This document shows, in pieces, positions 1 to 10,684 of a stretch of 64,000 nt of DNA. Source of the DNA: Spirodela intermedia. Taxonomy: Eukaryota > Streptophyta > Magnoliopsida > Alismatales > Araceae. The translations under genes and the position numbers were made by a program. Positions within the stretch are counted from its first letter, which is position 1. The number at the start of each line of letters is the position of its first letter. Where the stretch lies: contig LR746277.1 of NCBI GenBank assembly GCA_902729315.2, positions 129,001 to 193,000 on the forward strand, given 5' to 3'. The notes beneath the pieces were generated by a model. It made no database searches. It had not been told where the DNA came from and worked only from the letters and a program-made list of their open reading frames with translations.

Positions 1-1258
1 GACGAATTACTCGACAACTACGGAAAGGTTGTGTACAGAAGGGGTGACACAACGCCAATCGCAGAAGTCAACGATGACGCCGAGAGCCTATCGTGTAAGT
101 TTATCTCAGCCTACCCTCATTGGATCTTGAAGCGGAGACAGCAACTGATTTCTAGCAGAACCCGGATATGACGAGCAGATTTGATTCTGATTTCTGCTGG
201 ATTTCATCTCTCTTTTAGCAAGTTCTTCCCGGGGCCACGAGCGTCTCGATGTTCTTCCCCAATTCCCTCTGAGTTGACGCTGGGCCTGTCTTGCTCTTTT
301 TGACGATTAGCACAGTCTCTGTCTCTTCCGTTCTTGAAAAAGGTGCAATTTTTGTGTAGAGCCCTCGCCTTCTCTCAGTTCTGGTCGGAACCCAGTGGGT
401 GAAGCCACCTACTCGTCCTGCGTTATTACCTTTCCCTGATCGGGGAAGCCATTGATTGAGCGCGGTGTTCCTCTATTGATTGAATCTTCGTAGAAGCGGC
501 ATCTCAAACCTGTCGATTTCTTATGATGATCTTCTCTAGAATGGGGGGGGGGTTGATTTTTATTGATCTAATTCATTTGCTGTCGCCATTGATTGGGCAG
601 TCGCCATTGCTCTGGCCAAGGTGGCGAATGACGTGAAGGCCGGGGACATCCGGGTTCTGTTCGTGAAGCCTCTTGTCTACTGGACCCGGTTCTTTATCAT
701 CGCCACGGCCTTTTCTCGCCCTCAGATCGACGCCATCGGGTACATGCTCCCCCCCCTCCCCCCCCCGCCCCTACCCTTTTCTTTGGCTATAAATGTGGCC
801 TTGATAGCAGCAGAAATGGTCGCAGGTGCAGCTCAGATTCATAGTAGCTTCTGCTGAGTGTTTCTGTCGTCCGCCTGCTAATTTTCAGGTCGAGAATCAG
901 AGACCTGGCAGAGCAGCAGTTCAAGAGAGTGCCGACTGGAGACAGCAAGCCCAACTCCTGGACGCTGCTGGATTTCGGCAAGTCCCCAGATGAACCCATC
1001 TCCATCTCCATCCTGCTTCATCTCCGTTGATATGCTGCTTTGATTCCGTTGATATGGGCATCAGTCTGTCCATCAATCTGAATATATGCGTGGATCTTTC
1101 AAAGGGGGATACCCTGATCGGAGGTGGTGATCGCAGGTGATGTGGTGGTGCACATATTTCTCCCCCAGCAGAGGGCTTTCTACAACCTGGAGGAGTTCTA
1201 CGGCAACGCCACGGCCATCGACGTCCCCTTCGATCAGCCGCCGCCCTTCCGCCAATGA
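1..1258 (+). CDS. IJ: Iojap/RsfS ribosomal silencing factor, plastid type (3' part)
   Basis: The 5' end is cut by the window. Exons are 1-94, 601-739, 889-977 and 1137-1258 (stop TGA 1256-1258); phases join without a break and give 147 residues. The product reads through DDAESLSFAIALAKVANDVK, then GDIRVLFVKPLVYWTRFF, IIATAFSRPQIDAIG, and ends near FYNLEEFYGNATAIDVPFD. This matches the conserved RsfS/Iojap domain of the plant chloroplast form (Arabidopsis At3g12930 type). Family knowledge: RsfS binds large-subunit protein uL14 and blocks subunit joining; plastid Iojap affects plastid ribosome biogenesis. The missing N-terminal part should hold the transit peptide. Intron 3 uses a GC donor at 978-979 (GC-AG class), required to keep the conserved LLDFGDVVVH reading. 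Family assignment is firm; plastid rather than mitochondrial location is inferred from similarity. Confidence 0.93.
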
Positions 1259-1911
1259 TCCATCCCCCCCCCCCGCAGAGGATGATGGAGTCGCCATCTG
1301 GCTGAGCTGATCGCACAACTGGCGGAGCTCGTTCGTTTCCTCCCGCTGCGGCCGCTGCTGCTGCTGCTGCTCTACAAATGGCTCATTTTGGTCCCCACCC
1401 AAGCGTGGCAAAAAGCTCCGATGAGGGGAGCTTTCATGAGCTAGGAGGAGGATCCATTGCAGACCAGACGGGCCCGGCCCCTCTTCATTTTTTTCTCCTC
1501 CTCCCCCCGTTTTAATTTTAATTTTAATTTTTCTGGACGAATGGGATTGTAGAAGAAGAAGAAGAAGAGGGATGATTTGGATGCTCGGATGATTTGTCGG
1601 GTCCAAATGTCAACTGCGCCGCCCGCCAAAAGGGCTTGTGATGCTCATCTAGTTGTCAGAATGAGAAGTCAAAAGCAGAGTTTTCCGATCTTTTATTTTT
1701 TTTTGGGTCAAAACCCAGTTTTCGCGGAAGGTGGCGCTGAGGTGGGGAGGAGATCGGGGGGAGTTGACTTTGGCTGGGCGGCGGCGTCATGCTAGTCCAG
1801 TTCCTGACAATTCGTTGATCCCTTTTTCATGGAATCGACCTCGGACTCGGACTCGGACTCGGACGATCGTATAAGGGCAAATTGGTCAATTCGGTCCCCC
1901 TCGACCTGACG
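1259..1911. other. intergenic: Iojap 3' region and RPS15 upstream region
   Basis: I see no gene. There are short C-, T- and GAA-rich tracts and a GGACTC repeat near 1839-1862. It should hold the Iojap 3' UTR/poly(A) region and distal S15 promoter, but no individual site can be fixed except those listed separately. Confidence 0.5.
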
Positions 1912-1956
1912 TATATAAAGATAAAGAACCTGTAGAAGGACCCTTCTCCAACCCTA
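1912..1956 (+). promoter_or_regulatory. RPS15 core promoter: TATA box and telo-box
   Basis: TATATAAAG lies at 1912-1920 and a telo-box AACCCTA at 1950-1956, about 90 bases before the S15 start codon. Telo-boxes close to the transcription start are a known mark of plant ribosomal-protein genes, so the pair fits the downstream gene. The transcription start itself is not visible. Confidence 0.6.
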
Positions 1957-2047
1957 GCGGCGGCGTTGTGTACTCTCGGGCGGCTTCTTTTCGAGCGCAG
2001 AACAGAGGGGGAAGTTGATATCGCCGTCGGCGGCCAAAGCAGCGACC

Positions 2048-3870
2048 ATGGTGACCATCTCGTCCCTTCCTCGTTACGCCTGTTCCCTTCTCGGTGCCTG
2101 TTGGCTGATCCAGGGTTCCTCTGTTTCTCCTCGTGGAGCAGGCGGATGCGGACGTTGATGTCGGGGGAGCGGCGGGGCAGCCCAAGAAGAGGACGTTCAA
2201 GAAGTTCTCCTTCCGAGGGGTGGACCTGGATCAGCTCCTCGACATGGGCACGGATGAGCTCGTGAAGCTCTTCACCGCCCGCGCGCGAAGGAGGTGACCT
2301 CTCGCCACTTGCCCTTTTCTTTCTCAGATGCCAGGGGGAGCCCCTCCTGTCACTGCTCTCTCCCTCCCCCGCCCAGAAGTACACACAGAACAACTCCTTT
2401 GGGCACCCGCCTGATGATGCGTCATGTCTTCGATGTCTGTGGTGGCGTAGGTTCCAGAGGGGCCTGAAGAGGAAGCCCATGGCTCTCATCAAGAAGCTTC
2501 GCAAAGCGGTACTTTCCCGTAGTTATCTTCCTTGGCTGTTTCGCCTTCTAATCTCGATTCATCTGGGCCGGAGACATCTGGATGCCGCATCTTTGACCTG
2601 TCGATTGCATCTCGATTGCTGATGCCAGTTAAAAGCTCGAATCTATGTAGCCGATGCCTGTTAGACAGATTGGGTTGTTCTTTATATACTCCGACGATAT
2701 TTCTGCATATATGAAGGTTACAATCGGGTTGGAAACGATGCCTCGAAATCCCAATTCAGCTGCCCATATTCCAATTAATTCTCTTATATGCATTTAAAAT
2801 GACCGTGAAAAATAAAATTCCTTCTTCGTGTGGATATATAATTTCTGCACACCTTTTTTTTATCAATTGTATATTCGTTCGTGTTAACTTCTTGACGAAC
2901 CTTAGAGAATTTTTTGCAAGGGACCATGGTTTGTTTGCCCATCTTCATGCTCTGGGATAAGCTTCCTTGACTTTACTCTGTCTTGTATCAATCATCACGC
3001 TATTTCTTCGATCAGATTATTGGTATTTTTTAGGGTTTGTTTACCCAGATAGCATCCGATTTCATATGTTGCTGCGAGTTTAATTTTTTTAGTTGGGCAG
3101 TTTGTTTATTAAAGGGGTGCTAGATAACCTTTTTCAGCATTCCGAAGAAAATATGTCGTCTCTCTAGGCGCTGTTTTGATGGAGGACGGGTTTTTTCTAA
3201 ATGCATTCCTACTTTAGATTGTATCAAACTAGTAAATCCGGCAAGGGCTTCAAGAGAGGAACTTTCGTTCTGTCATGAGACCCATTATTTCTAGTCCTTT
3301 GAGGTTCGGGTTCTTCTGCTCGGTTTTCTGTTTGAAACGCCCCTGCTATTGAATTCAAGTCAGCTCCTAAGCTGCCTGCATCGATTCGGACATTTCTCCT
3401 GAATTCCAGTTCCCAATTTAGATTGCTCTACGCCGAATCTTTGGTTTTTCTATGATGGGTCTTGTTGCTTTATTCATATCCCATGTGTTGGATGGGGGAT
3501 TGCAGAAGCGTGATGCCCCTGCGGGTGAGAAGCCAGAGCCCGTGAGGACCCACCTCCGCAACATGATCATCGTCCCTGAGATGATCGGCAGTATCATCGG
3601 CGTCTACAATGGCAAGACCTTCAACCAGGTCGAGATCAAGGTGCGCTTACTTTCTCTCTCCGGTTCCAGATATGAATAATCTCTCTCTCTCTCTCTCTGT
3701 GTGTGTTTCTATCCAATGTCTATTGACGATGGTGGTGACGTGTTTGTTGTGTGCAGCCGGAGATGATCGGGCACTATCTGGCGGAGTTCTCCATCTCGTA
3801 CAAGCCGGTGAAGCACGGGCGGCCCGGTATTGGAGCCACCCACTCGTCCAGGTTCATCCCTCTCAAGTGA
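2048..3870 (+). CDS. RPS15: 40S ribosomal protein S15 (uS19), cytosolic
   Basis: Exons are 2048-2050, 2142-2293, 2451-2508, 3506-3640 and 3757-3870 (stop TGA 3868-3870). They give 153 residues, essentially the usual plant length of about 152. The protein starts [20 protein letters not shown] and contains [40 protein letters not shown] and the C-terminal HSSRFIPLK, all hallmarks of eukaryotic uS19. It sits in the head of the 40S subunit and its C-terminal tail approaches the decoding site. The first coding exon is only the ATG, followed at once by intron 1 (GT at 2051-2052). Intron 3 is about 1 kb and AT-rich. All junctions are GT-AG and phases agree. An identification error is very unlikely. 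Confidence 0.97.
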
Positions 3871-4295
3871 AGAGAGACCCCGTTGACCCCCATCATCCAG
3901 GACATCTTTCTCTCTCTCTCTCTCTCTATGGCAGGGACTTGAGTTTTGTTATCCTTAAGAGCTACCTCTTTTCGCTTATATTCTGAAGGATGTTGTTTCT
4001 TTCTTACTGGAGTGAGAAGCTTCTGATCCGTAGTTTCCATGGCTGGACCTCTCTCTTCCGAGGATGTGGTCTGTGTTGTTTGACTTGAAGTGGTGACAGT
4101 TGGTGGGCTTTGACTGCTGGATTTGATAGATAACAATGAGAGTAGGATGATAATCCTTTTTGAGGCGTACAAGCTCACTTTTCGGGAAAAAAAAAAGAGG
4201 GGGAAAGTCAACGGGCAGCTAGCTTCATTCCTGGTCAGCAAGCTAGGCTAGGCCGGCGGGGCTTGGAATAACTGACTAACAAGAGGGAGGGAGGC
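3871..4295. other. convergent intergenic spacer between RPS15 and the HRGP-family gene
   Basis: The two genes face each other here. I see a short CT run at 3909-3928 and an A-run near 4189-4198 that may belong to 3' UTRs. There is no coding signal. Confidence 0.5.
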
Positions 4296-4532
4296 TCAGC
4301 AATGGCCTTGTAAGAAGATGCGGCGCTGTTCTCCCCAGCTCTTCGATTTTTGGTAGTCAACCTCGGCGTCGGACAAGGAGAGGTAGATCCCCCTGCCGCC
4401 GCCCTTCGTCCCCCACATCTTCGGATGTGGCTCGTCCTCGTCCTCGTCCTCGTCGGTGAGATAGTGCCGACACCTCCCTTGAGCGCGCAGCTTAGGCCCT
4501 GAGACACGCAGCAGCACCAGCAGCAGTCAGTA

Positions 4533-4605
<73 letters not shown>

Positions 4606-5671
4606 GACAGAGACAGAGACAGAGTTGGGGGCTGTTCTGTGCACCTCTGGGTTCGAAGGGTGGGCTGGCAGAGTCGGGTCTGTGTGATCTGAGAAAGATG
4701 GAGGTCCTCTCCATGGTCGGCCATGGCTCTGCGCAGGGCTTGTCGGCGGCGGCGGCGTCTGCGAAGGGGGACATGGTGAAGGAAGAGCAGTCGTCGGCTT
4801 GGTCGGATATCTCCACGTAGCTCTGTGCGGCGGCGGTGAGCTCGTCGGCGCTGAACCCGAACGACGCGCGGTAGGCTTCGAGCTCCTCCGCGTCCTGCTT
4901 GCAGGCCTTGCTTTGCCTGCGTCCGCCATGGCAGTGGCCGTAGGAGAGCTGGGCGGCCTGGTCCAGGAAGAACTGCGCGGAGGAGGCGGAGAAGAAGATG
5001 CCGGACTCTGCCGACGGCGAAAAGCTGCCGGCAGCGAAGAGCCTGGAGGACTGGGTCGGAGGAGATTCTTGGCCGTAGAGGGAAGAAGACGATCCTCCCC
5101 CCGGTGTCCCCGTCGCCAGCGAGAGGAAGCTGCCGGAAGGGCTTCCTGGGTAGAGCGGGTATGTGGACTGGAGGTCGTCGGAGACGAAGGCGGCGCCGCC
5201 GCCGGCGGAGGAGAGGAACTGGGCGTAGGGGACGTCGGGGGAGGAAGGGGTGGTCAGATGGGCAAGCTCCGGCGGCGGGGTCAGAGGAGCGGTGGAGGGC
5301 TCGGTGGTGAAGGTGGAGAAAACAGGGGGGGAGACCAGCTGGGTTTCGTGGGCGTAGGGGCCGGTGGCGAACATGGTGGACGACGGGTTGCCGGGGGAAT
5401 TTGCAGATATGGAGAGGAAGCAGCTCGGGGACTGGGCGGTGGAGGGGAGGGAAGAGTGGGTGAAGGAGGCTGGGGAGGACGGAGGAGCAAGAAGAGATGG
5501 AGTTAGGGTCAGAGCTGTACTGTGGGAGGGGAGGCCGGCTGACTGAGGGCCGCTTCCATGGCCGCCGGAGGCGGCTCCGTCGAGAATGCGGGAGGAAGGG
5601 ACGACCCTCTTCCCCCGCTTCTGCGATCCGAAGCAGGAAAGGCCCCCGAAGCACCTTCCCCACCTGGTTGA
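4296..5671 (-). CDS. hydroxyproline-rich glycoprotein family protein (At1g63720/At5g52430-like), main exons
   Basis: Two minus-strand exons are clear: 5671 or 5663 down to 4645, and 4498-4296 (stop TGA). They are joined in phase across an intron at 4499-4644. The protein reads WGRCFGGLSCFGSQKRGKR near the start, then the family signature FATGPYAHETQLVSPPVFST followed by TEPSTAPLTPPPE and TPSSPDVPYAQFL. Further on come YRASFGFSADE, YVEIS, an Asp/Glu run and SLSDAEVDY near the C terminus. These match the plant family annotated as hydroxyproline-rich glycoprotein family protein. The cellular role is not established and I see no domain of known activity. The true start lies upstream; a candidate first exon is listed separately and would give 478 residues. 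Reading straight through the intron would translate its CT repeat as a Leu/Ser run, which is not real coding. Confidence 0.85.
4536..4593. repeat. (GA)29 microsatellite inside the HRGP-family intron
   Basis: On the coding strand this is a (CT)n pyrimidine tract lying upstream of a branch-point-like CTGAC and the acceptor, and it forms about 40% of the 146-base intron. Confidence 0.97.
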
Positions 5672-5734
5672 CTACAAAAACACACAGCGGTCAACATAAA
5701 TCTATATCTACATTAATCTTTTAATATCATATCA

Positions 5735-5760
5735 TATCTATCTATCTATCTATCTATCTA
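5735..5760. repeat. (TATC)n tetranucleotide microsatellite
   Basis: A run of TATC units immediately beyond the proposed acceptor side of the HRGP-family gene's upstream intron. Confidence 0.9.
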
Positions 5761-6693
5761 CAGAGAGAGGGGGATAATAAGAAAGACCAATCTTTTTTTT
5801 TCTTTTTCTTTTTCTTTTTTCTGATGAAGCTGAAGGTGGGAAATCAATGGTCACGAACTGAGCCTAGAAAATGCCTTCTTGGTGACAGAACAGATAAGAG
5901 AAGATGATGATGAGGCTATCGCCGCATGAAACGGATTGGTGTTGACCATCCATCGATTGCTGCTTCTCCTGGGCGAGAAGATCCGAAGAACAACGAAGAG
6001 GGTGTAGCCGTTCAAGAATGGAGAAATTTCTTGCAGGCCAGAACGAGAGGATTTGGAGGGCGTCAAGCACAAGGAGAACACACTTTTCGGATCAAGTTCA
6101 GCGGAAAACCCTGGTGGCTAATCTGATCCCATATCATACTGAGGGAAGAAGACATGGATGGTGACAGAGAATCCTCAATGCGTAGAAATGGTGAGGATAA
6201 TGCTCCCCACCTGGAAGAATGAAATATCAGGATAGCTACTCAATCACAACGGAGAAAGTCGTTCAAGATATTACGAGATACTGAAAGAGCAAGGAGATGA
6301 ATATCGTTGAACCGACAGAAATCGGAGTAGCATCACCTGTCTGAAACTCCAAGCGCCCAATCCTAGAACCTCAACTACACCGCGATCTGGGAAGTCCAAG
6401 AAGGCCTAACGGCAGAGGCGATGGGATTTCCGATCATCCAGTTCGGGGTTGAGCATAGACCTAACAGGAGATCCCAAGAGAGGGAAGGGGAACCTCGAGC
6501 ACAGAAGATTACGAAGAAAAAGATAACTACGGCCGTGGATGATGAGATCGAGCTCGATCAGTTCGTTTCTTTTTGTGACTCGTTTTTCACGAAAAAAGAA
6601 CGCGCAAGGATAATATGGCGAAATCGAGAGAAGACGATGAAGACTATAAAATCAAAGATGCACGTGAATCACTGGCCAGATCGTGGGGCTCAC

Positions 6694-6908
6694 CAGTGAT
6701 GGAAACGACAAGAAGGAAACGAGGAGGAGGCCCCAGGGGAAGAAACTGCGAGAGAAGAGCAGGCGGGTGAGTGGGAGGAAGAAGGTACCCGCTCTCGGAG
6801 AGAGTACATCGGCCCGGCCGATCCCCCTCCGGCAGCCGCCGCGCTGATTGAGGCCCCCGTTAACCGGGCATTGCTACCACTGCTTCTCCCGCGGCCGTTC
6901 CCAGCCAT
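6694..6908 (-). other. candidate first coding exon of the HRGP-family gene
   Basis: An ATG in good plant context (GCCATGGCT, minus strand, at 6908-6906) opens a Ser/Ala/Gly-rich frame beginning MAGNGRGRSSGSNARLTG. It runs to a consensus donor, CTG then GTGAGC, with the exon ending at 6694. Its phase (two bases left over) fits exactly an acceptor at 5665-5664 (exon from 5663), giving the junction HHW-WGRCFGG. I cannot align it to the usual family N terminus, so it could instead be a 5' UTR exon, with the real start elsewhere. Confidence 0.4.
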
Positions 6909-7544
6909 GGCGCTCCCCTCGGCACCGTCTCACATTCTCCGGTAGACGACCAGCTTCCGCCACGATCACCGCCACTTCACTGCGCCGAAGTCGAGCAGAA
7001 ACCAGGCGCAGCGCTCCTCCTACCGACCACCGGCGGCAGATCGAGCGGCGCAGCCACCGGCCGGAACAGGGGCGGAGGAAGCGGCGCTCCCCCGCGCGAA
7101 ATTCCCCCTTCCCCCCGATCTATCTCCCTTCTACGGCCTCCCCGCTCTGTATCTCCCCCGGCCTACCGGTAGCTACCGCCACGGGAGGTGAAGGGGACCG
7201 GAAACCTCTTCCTCCGCCGCCGCCGCCGCCGTCTCCGGCCGTCGTCCTCGTCGTCCTCGTCGCCACCGGCGGAGAGATCCTGAGAGCAAATTTAATGAAG
7301 GGGGGAGACTACGCAGCGAAATCGTTGCTATTAGAGCTCGCTCGCGCCGCCTCCGAACGCACGTGCAGGGACGCACGCGAGGAGCGCCTGAGGCGGCGCG
7401 AGCCTCGAGGGCGGTTGCTTGGCTGACTCGCTCCTGGAGGGAATTCTCCGGAATGCCCCCGGATCAGGGGAATTCCCCGACAATCCCACCAAAAATCCAT
7501 TGAAAAGTCGTAGCTTTGATCCTCATCTCGGACGTCATCAGAGT

Positions 7545-7583
<39 letters not shown>

Positions 7584-9320
7584 GCTGACGATGTGGGATG
7601 ATGCTCTCTCTCTCTCTCTCGTCGCAACGGTCAGTCGACGGCTTGGCAGTACATCCCGGCGAGGGAAGGACGGCTCCTCTCTGCTGTGCGCCGCCGTATT
7701 TACTCTCTGTCGCTCACGGGATGAGCGCCGGGGAGCTTCATGGCTCCTCATGAGCCTCACGCTGCCCATTCTCTCTCTCTCTCTCTCTCTCGCTACATCT
7801 CTCTACCCGGGGGGACGATGACCGGAGTAGAGAGCAGGCTCCTGAGAGTTAAGACGGCTGTGTTGCGTGCGTGACATCTCTCTCTCTCTCTACTGGCTTC
7901 TCTCTCTACTGGTTTGTGCCTGTCGGATATCTGAGAGTTATTACCCGGCCGCTGTGTACGTGAACTCACCCCCGACGGGTTCCATTTATTTGTTCATTTA
8001 TTTGTCCGCCGCAGTCGCCCAAATTCGATACGTCTCCGAGAATATATGCACGCTCGAAGAACAACCAACAACAACGACCAAAGAAAGAAGAAACAAAAAC
8101 CCAGAAGAGGTGAGGAGGAGGCGATCTCCACAGATGAACAGCAGGCGTCGTCAGATTAATCGCGCAGTATCTTCTTACATACGACCACGAAGAACGAGAG
8201 CGTTGACTTCGGGGCTCTTTGGCTGTTCACTCTCTCTCTATCTCTCCCCCCCGCAAAGAAAGGGTTCTGATCTCTGTGGACATAGAGACGAAGAAGAAGA
8301 AGCAGGAGGGCGTGAGAAGATAAAGAGGGTGGCAGAAGAAGAAGAAATATGTGCACGGATGTTACCAATCAGCCAGCTGCTCTGGACGGGCAAAGGCAAG
8401 CTTTCACCTCGAAGAACAGCGAGCCTCCGTCAACCGTAGTCCTCTGCGTCCAGCACCAAGAACCAGCAGGAGAAGAAGAAGAAGAATTATTAATTAACAT
8501 CGGCGGATATAACTATTTTTGATCAATTATTCCATCGAAATGGGCGCAGAAACTGCCCGGGCGATCGAAGACATTGCCAAAAAAAAATAAAAAAAATAAA
8601 AAAAAAGCCTTCTTTTTTTTTATCTTCTTCTTCAGACATTAAGAGATTAAGAGATTACTCGAGATCTGAGGGTCTCCCAGTTGGCCACCGATGAGTAGGG
8701 TTTTTCATTCAGGGATTGGGCACCTGGTTGAGATTAATAATAATAATAATAACTAAATAAACAATAGGAACAGCAACAGTGAACGAGGAATGGATGCTAA
8801 TTATGGGAGTTGTATATATATATATATTAAGATGGGAAAAAAAAAAGAAAGATCTACAGATACATACAAAAGGTCAACGTAAGCACGGACAGATTGGCAT
8901 CATCATTCCCCATATTTCTCAAAGTCAACCAGTTACAACGTGGCCCGAGCCGCCGTGGAAGGTGAAGCGACCCGTCCGTCCATCTTCAGCACTGTGCAGA
9001 TTGATTGAGATCCACTTGAGAGGGCCCCTCAACCCTGCAACGTGTCCTTTCAGTTAGAGGGGATGCCCTAATAAAGCAAAAGACCACATCATTTCTTTTA
9101 TTTTTATTTTTTATTTTTTCCTTTTCCAAAACCACACGCCACAAGTAATTCAATGAATGCAAGCTGATTTCTGTTGCTGGACACCGCATCTGCTGGGTAG
9201 ATTAGTGGTCATGGATTCTGGCATGCGACTTCCTCACTATTGATTATCAGATCTCATATAAGAAGATGGTAGATGAAATTCTAAAAATAGGAAGAAGAAA
9301 AGGGCTTTAAGAGTCTCTGG

Positions 9321-9322
<2 letters not shown>
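6909..9322. other. promoter/5' region of the HRGP-family gene and intergenic DNA
   Basis: 6.9-7.45 kb is GC-rich, with many CpG and a (CCG)n run near 7213-7231, like a plant 5' UTR/promoter island. 7.55-8.3 kb has repeated GA and CT runs. After 8.45 kb the sequence becomes AT-rich, with A- and T-runs and a small (AAT)n tract at 8738-8752. No reading frame here resembles a known protein. Confidence 0.5.
7548..7582. repeat. (GA)n microsatellite
   Basis: An uninterrupted GA run; further CT runs follow at about 7604-7620, 7771-7793 and 7876-7891. Confidence 0.95.

Positions 9323-9397
<75 letters not shown>
9323..9397. repeat. compound (AT)n-(AG)n microsatellite
   Basis: An AT run at 9323-9359 passes directly into an AG run at 9359-9397, in the intergenic region downstream of ATXR7. 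Confidence 0.95.
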
Positions 9398-9399
<2 letters not shown>

Positions 9400-10684
9400 A
9401 AGCCACAGCAAGGAACTAGAGGTGAAAATGTGTCTGAAAGCATGTTTATGAAAAGAATATCAGGGCTAAACTAGTATTTTACCAAGATCGTGTGCAAAAA
9501 TGACCAAGGACTCAGAGGTGAAGAAGAGGGATAATGGAAGCAATCAATAATCAGATATCTGTAAGAGAGTGAGAATAATACCTCTATCTAGACCCTGCCT
9601 CATATCATATCGTTCTATTCTAAATATCATTAACATTATTCAGAACCTATTCCAGCTATACATGAAAATGCTCAACCAGTGATAGGTTAATGAATAGCAA
9701 AGGAAACATGCAAGGAATCAATGCTCCATAAGGTTATTGGTGTTTGGACCTGTGAAGAAAAAAGAAATTCATTTTTTTTATTTTTTTTTATTTTTTTTTA
9801 AGAAGTTGAATACCAACTCATGCATGCACTTGTCCTGCAGAAAAGATAACCGAAGCTCCCACCTAATCAGAAGTCTCAACTTTGATCCAACTCAAAGGTT
9901 TGCCTCTTCTCTAATAAATTGGCATCTATCCTTGTCTCACAAAGTTTCTGATTTACCCGTGAAAGCATCAGTATATTGGATGAGCATTCAAAAAAAAAAA
10001 AAAAAAAAAAAAAGGGAGCAACCATCGCATTGAACAATTTTGATACTTTAGCCAGATTGATTAGGAGCGGTGGAGTGATAAAATCAGTGATTGACCCTGA
10101 GCTTGATTTACACAAACATTTCTAAAACATTTCAGATAAGAGAATCCTTTTTGTGCTGGATGCTCTATATGATTGAATCAGTAGTACAAAAAATGGGATG
10201 AAACATTAACAGACTTGGTGAACTCGGCATATAACAATCTTTTCATTAAGTACTGTTCATGTATTTTTGAAAAACCTAGAAACAATTAAAACAGATACTC
10301 GTACAATACAAGCCTTCGTTTAGACAACATACTGAAATGTGTGGCTAAAACAAGTTAAGACAAGCAATAAAAAGCATATACACCAAGTAAGTACAGAAGA
10401 ACGTAAACTTAAACTAAAAAACATAGAAATGATGGAAATCATATATTCGATTATAGTAAATCTGCAACAGATTAGGTAACAAAACTTATGCAAAGGTTGG
10501 ACAATCATAATGGCACAAACCTCTAGCAAATGGTTGCTAGAATGTCAGCAGTAACGTGATCCCGATGTCAGTGGACACAATGGCGTATATGAAGGCCATA
10601 TAAATCATAACTTTGTCAGCAAGTGTAACATGAACGATCAGCATAAATTTGCAGGACAGACGCAAGGAACAGTTGAATTATCTC
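9398..10684. other. ATXR7 downstream region
   Basis: AT-rich, with T-runs at 9773-9800 and an A-run at 9991-10013. It should contain the ATXR7 3' UTR and terminator. I see no other gene. Confidence 0.45.

Noticed and set aside
2412-2450. C/D snoRNA in an RPS15 intron (TGATGA word)
   Set aside because: The box lies too close to the acceptor, with no D box or terminal stem at the right spacing.
4799-5506. 235-codon plus frame antisense to the HRGP-family exon
   Set aside because: Gly/Arg-rich mirror of a Ser/Pro-rich coding exon whose minus-strand family motifs are unmistakable.
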